39,321 nucleotides of DNA from the NCBI RefSeq assembly GCF_001038485.1, contig NZ_LDUE01000037.1:1-39321 (forward strand), written 5' to 3'. This DNA is from Ornithinibacillus californiensis. GTDB lineage: Bacteria; Bacillota; Bacilli; Bacillales; Amphibacillaceae. Below the pieces are notes generated by a model. It saw only the letters and a list, made by a program, of their open reading frames with translations, had not been told where the DNA came from and made no database searches. The translations under genes and the position numbers were made by a program. This document shows, in pieces, positions 36,791-39,321 of the stretch (position 1 is the first letter of the stretch; each line of letters opens with the position of its first letter).

Positions 36791-36792
36791 CA

Positions 36793-37863
36793 TTAAAAGG
36801 GTTTAGTTAAGAAGTTTTGGGTATAGTAAAGCCTATATACCCCGACTCCTAAGTGTGTATAATCATCGTGTAGTAAAGCTTCTCTATGCCCTTCACTATT
36901 TAGCCATCCCTCAACCGCTGCTGCAGCGTCTACATATTGAGCAGCGATATTCTCACCAGCAGCAAAATAGTATACATCCTTTTCCTCTAGCCGTTCTTTT
37001 AACCCTTCACCGTTCTGACTATAGTGAGAGAAATAATTATTTTTCGCCATATCCATACTATGTAAATACGCGACCTCACTCACTTTTTCTTCCCATGATA
37101 ATGTACTCCTTTCGAAACTGTTACGTATTACATTTGTAATATCAAAAATCTGTTGTTCCATACCATATTCTACTTGCTTCCATTCTTTACTAGTCAAATT
37201 AGGGGGATCTGGTAACTTCCCTCGATACCTTAATCCATAAGGTTTCTGGGTAAGCAATATTTCACCCGTCAATAGACGAACGGAAGATAGTTTTTCAGTA
37301 AACGTATCAAAGTAGAGTTGTAAAAAAAGATTATCTGCCAACTTCACCAACGGACGCATTCTAAGGTCCTCTTCATCCAATATAAATGTATATGTAGAGA
37401 TTCCCTTACTATAGGTAATTTCATCTGTTAATTCTAGTTTTTGTCCTACACTTTCTATGCTTTCTCCGATTGATAAAGGAGCAATAGAAATCTCATTTCC
37501 AGTCGCAAAAATTGTTTGAATCTCGTCATTCATGATACCAAATTGGATATATTGTGTTTGATCTTTTGTATAAACCCACCAAGTATATCCATAGCTACTT
37601 AGATCTTTCCGCTTAGGTTCTCCCAGCTCAGCTAACAAATCTTTACTATTATTTCCTATCCAATGGTATAATTCTCCTTCTAGCCTTAATTTTGATAGAA
37701 TATTATTAGGTACTGATTTCTCAATAAAGCCCTCTTTCTTATGCGTTAATATATGACCAAAACTATCATTTGCTTCTTCTAGTTCTATATAATTCTTCTC
37801 CATAATATAAAATGTTATGGTTGCAATAAAGACAAATAGCACAAATCCTTTCATTAACCGCAT
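36793..37863 (-). CDS. ylbC: YlbC, CAP-domain (SCP/PR1) secreted or membrane-anchored protein
   Basis: A 356-residue protein with an N-terminal signal or anchor helix (about 4-19, GFVLFVFIATITFYI), a CAP-associated N-terminal region (about 55-190) and a C-terminal CAP domain (about 240-350) with LHSMDMAKNNYFSHYSQNG, GENIAA and GWLNSEGHREALLHDDYTHL, including the His and Glu residues of the CAP cavity. The function in bacteria is not known. The stop is only 2 bp from the palindromic element, and the last residues (YYTQNFLTKPF) match the usual end of the domain, so the gene looks complete. Confidence 0.9.
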   Translation of the reverse strand: MRLMKGFVLFVFIATITFYIMEKNYIELEEANDSFGHILTHKKEGFIEKSVPNNILSKLRLEGELYHWIGNNSKDLLAELGEPKRKDLSSYGYTWWVYTKDQTQYIQFGIMNDEIQTIFATGNEISIAPLSIGESIESVGQKLELTDEITYSKGISTYTFILDEEDLRMRPLVKLADNLFLQLYFDTFTEKLSSVRLLTGEILLTQKPYGLRYRGKLPDPPNLTSKEWKQVEYGMEQQIFDITNVIRNSFERSTLSWEEKVSEVAYLHSMDMAKNNYFSHYSQNGEGLKERLEEKDVYYFAAGENIAAQYVDAAAAVEGWLNSEGHREALLHDDYTHLGVGVYRLYYTQNFLTKPF

Positions 37864-38066
37864 ATTACTCTATCTCCCTCTATTAATTCTTATAGTAATC
37901 TATATGCAATACTATTAAATCACATGCATAATTACTGAAAAAAATAGTAATATACAATATAAACCTAGTTTTAGTAAAAATAAAAACATGATAATATCTA
38001 TTTATCAATTCGTTACAATTTAATGACGATTCGAATTTGATGTTATTTGAAAATCACCCATTTTCA

Positions 38067-38095
38067 TTGCAAGTTCGTGTAAATAATACTATTAT
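38067..38095 (+). promoter_or_regulatory. Sigma-A promoter of yugN
   Basis: TTGCAA (38067-38072), 17 nt, and TATTAT (38090-38095), ending 33 nt before the yugN start codon. The remainder of the 265-bp ylbC-yugN gap is A+T-rich and has no gene. Confidence 0.6.
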
Positions 38096-38128
38096 TAATT
38101 TAGTGAGCAAAAATGTGAGGTGTAAAAA

Positions 38129-38497
38129 ATGAAATTGGAAAACTTAGGTATTGAAGATACAGTAATGGAACTAAAGCCATTGGATCGCTTAATGGGGAAT
38201 CATGCATTTATTCGTGCTGGTCAATGGGATTATGAAAGAGTTACATATGATTATAAGATTGGTTCCAACGAAAAAAATATTACATATTATATCCGCATTC
38301 AAGGTTATGCTTTAGAAGGTGATGTTGACCGTGGAGATGCAGTTATTAAATTACTTCCTCCACTACTCGGCAAACACTACTACCCACATGGAGTAGAGTA
38401 TGGTGAAGGAGAAAACTTCCCAGAAAACCTTGTAGAACGTGCAACTAAAATCCTAGAAAATGTAGGCAAAGAAATTAAAGATCTTACAGTTGAGTAA
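38129..38497 (+). CDS. yugN: YugN-like family protein
   Basis: A 122-residue cytosolic protein of the Bacillales YugN family: the central YERVTYDYKIGSNEKNITYY strand pair and the LGKHYYPHGVEYGEGENFPE segment are typical. The function is unknown. GAGGTG precedes the ATG and a sigma-A promoter lies upstream. It is divergent from ylbC and runs into the IS1182-like element 12 bp after its stop codon. Confidence 0.85.
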   Translation: MKLENLGIEDTVMELKPLDRLMGNHAFIRAGQWDYERVTYDYKIGSNEKNITYYIRIQGYALEGDVDRGDAVIKLLPPLLGKHYYPHGVEYGEGENFPENLVERATKILENVGKEIKDLTVE

Positions 38498-38540
38498 CAA
38501 AAATAAAGAGGCTGGGACATAACTAGCCAAAAATAATTAA

Positions 38541-38584
38541 AAAATGGTTCCGATCATCGTTTTTAGATGATTGGAACCATTTTT
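38541..38584. terminator. Strong hairpin at the end of the IS1182-like element
   Basis: AAAATGGTTCC-g-ATCATC, a 7-nt loop, GATGAT-t-GGAACCATTTT. The approximately 18-bp stem with A and T ends can terminate transcripts from both yugN and the transposase. Confidence 0.85.
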
Positions 38585-38610
38585 ATTAGGCTATTGTCAT
38601 TGTTTTTTAG

Positions 38611-39321
38611 CTAACTCGCTTTAGAGGCGGTGTACTTCCTTAGATTCACCGCCATGAACGCAAATCCTAATTCATTTTCTACTTTGGATTTGCCCCTCAC
38701 TGACATTCGAGTGAAGCGCAAATTAGCCTTCAAAAATCCGAAGACTGGCTCTACGTCAATTTTACGTTTCCCATAGATTTCACCAGTTTCTTGATTCGAA
38801 AGCTGCTCTCTTATGTATTCTTTTTGCTGTTCCCATTTCTCGTTGTAGAAAACTTTTCGATTGTTTCCATCCTTTGCTTTTGTACACAAGGAACGTAATG
38901 GACAACCAGAACAGTCTTCACATTCATAAACTTTGAACGTACGTGTAAAACCGTATTTGTCAGTTCGGGTGGAAGTGTATCGGAATGGTAGTTTTTTATT
39001 ATTTGGACAAGTAAATGAATCCTCTTCTTCGCTATATTGCCAATTGGCTATGTTGAAAGGATCATTCTTAACTTTCTTTTTCTTCTCCGTTCGATATTGA
39101 TTAAAGGTAACGAGCGGCGTGCGTTCTCGTTGATTCATGACATCCTCATAATTCTGTTCACTACCATAACCTGCATCAGCGACAATATATTTTGGCAACT
39201 TGAAAAAGCTTTTCTCAATCGTATCTAGAAAAGGAATGAACGTGCGTGTATCTGTTGGATTTGGAAATACATCATAGGCGAGGGCATACTGTCCTTCTGT
39301 CGCAAGCTGCACATTATAACC
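38611..39321 (-). CDS. IS1182-like transposase, C-terminal part (partial)
   Basis: The frame continues without a stop to the window edge, so only the last 237 residues or so are seen; an internal GTG at 39312 is not the true start. Features: second catalytic Asp region YIVADAGYGSEQNYE, a cysteine-rich insert (CEDCSGCPLRSLC), and the C-terminal E region GKRKIDVEPVFGFLKANLRF ending in MSVRGKSKVENELGF. This layout is that of IS1182-type transposases with DDE_Tnp_1_6 domains. No frameshift in the visible part. Confidence 0.88.
   Translation of the reverse strand, partial: GYNVQLATEGQYALAYDVFPNPTDTRTFIPFLDTIEKSFFKLPKYIVADAGYGSEQNYEDVMNQRERTPLVTFNQYRTEKKKKVKNDPFNIANWQYSEEEDSFTCPNNKKLPFRYTSTRTDKYGFTRTFKVYECEDCSGCPLRSLCTKAKDGNNRKVFYNEKWEQQKEYIREQLSNQETGEIYGKRKIDVEPVFGFLKANLRFTRMSVRGKSKVENELGFAFMAVNLRKYTASKAS

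Larger units (their letters stand above)
38509..39321 (-). mobile_element. IS1182-like insertion sequence, cut by the window edge
   Basis: The element begins near AGGCTGGGACATAACTA (38509-38525), its probable terminal repeat, followed by a strong hairpin and the 3' part of a DDE transposase that runs out of the window. The other end is not visible, so terminal repeats and target duplication cannot be confirmed. Confidence 0.7.

Overview
The window reads as a low-GC, endospore-forming member of the Bacillaceae. It carries the division and cell-wall (dcw) cluster fused to the spoIIGA-sigE-sigG sporulation sigma locus, spoVD and spoVE, the ylmC-to-ylmH genes, and the Bacillus 'ylb' block (ylbC to ylbP) with yugN. 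The DNPR motif of MurE implies meso-diaminopimelate peptidoglycan. Gene content resembles the Oceanobacillus/Virgibacillus side of the family, but the genus cannot be fixed from what is visible. Many genes use TTG or GTG starts (pgeF, ftsA, spoVE, murD, ylbJ, sepF, ylbP and the crotonase gene).

Layout. 1-1600: a complete or nearly complete IS4-family element whose right end has entered the last codons of ylmH. 1529-24300, all on the minus strand, in transcription order: mraZ-rsmH-ftsL-pbpB-spoVD-murE-murF-mraY-murD-spoVE-divIB-ftsA-ftsZ-spoIIGA-sigE-sigG-ylmC-pgeF-ylmE-sepF-ylmG-ylmH. This one run makes wall precursors (MurE/F/D, MraY), inserts wall at the septum or spore (PBP2B, SpoVD, SpoVE), builds the divisome (FtsL, DivIB, FtsA, FtsZ, SepF, YlmG) and starts compartment-specific sporulation transcription (SpoIIGA, sigma-E, sigma-G). 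murG and murB are missing from their usual place between spoVE and divIB. 24530-26628: bshC (bacillithiol) and a DUF3397 membrane protein. 26824-37863: the ylb block, with ylbP, gerR (ylbO), a crotonase-family gene not expected there, rpmF, ylbN (yceD), tmcAL (ylbM), ylbL, ylbJ, coaD, rsmD, a small RNA that I identify as csfG, ylbG, ricF (ylbF), ylbE, ylbD and ylbC. 38129-38497: yugN. 38509-39321: the end of an IS1182-like element cut by the window edge.

Both ends of the window lie in insertion sequences, which is typical of a contig broken at repeats. I see no new defence, metabolic or mobile gene system; coding content is mostly conserved core. The interesting signal is non-coding: the csfG-like RNA with a textbook sigma-G promoter; a 236-bp fully palindromic element whose ends match the neighbouring IS1182-like element; a terminator-like hairpin that overlaps the ribosome binding site and start codon of spoVE; a sigma-F promoter and overlapping dyad in front of sigG; 10-bp-phased MraZ boxes in front of mraZ; and two divergent promoters sharing one -35 region. 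No rRNA, tRNA or CRISPR array was seen.
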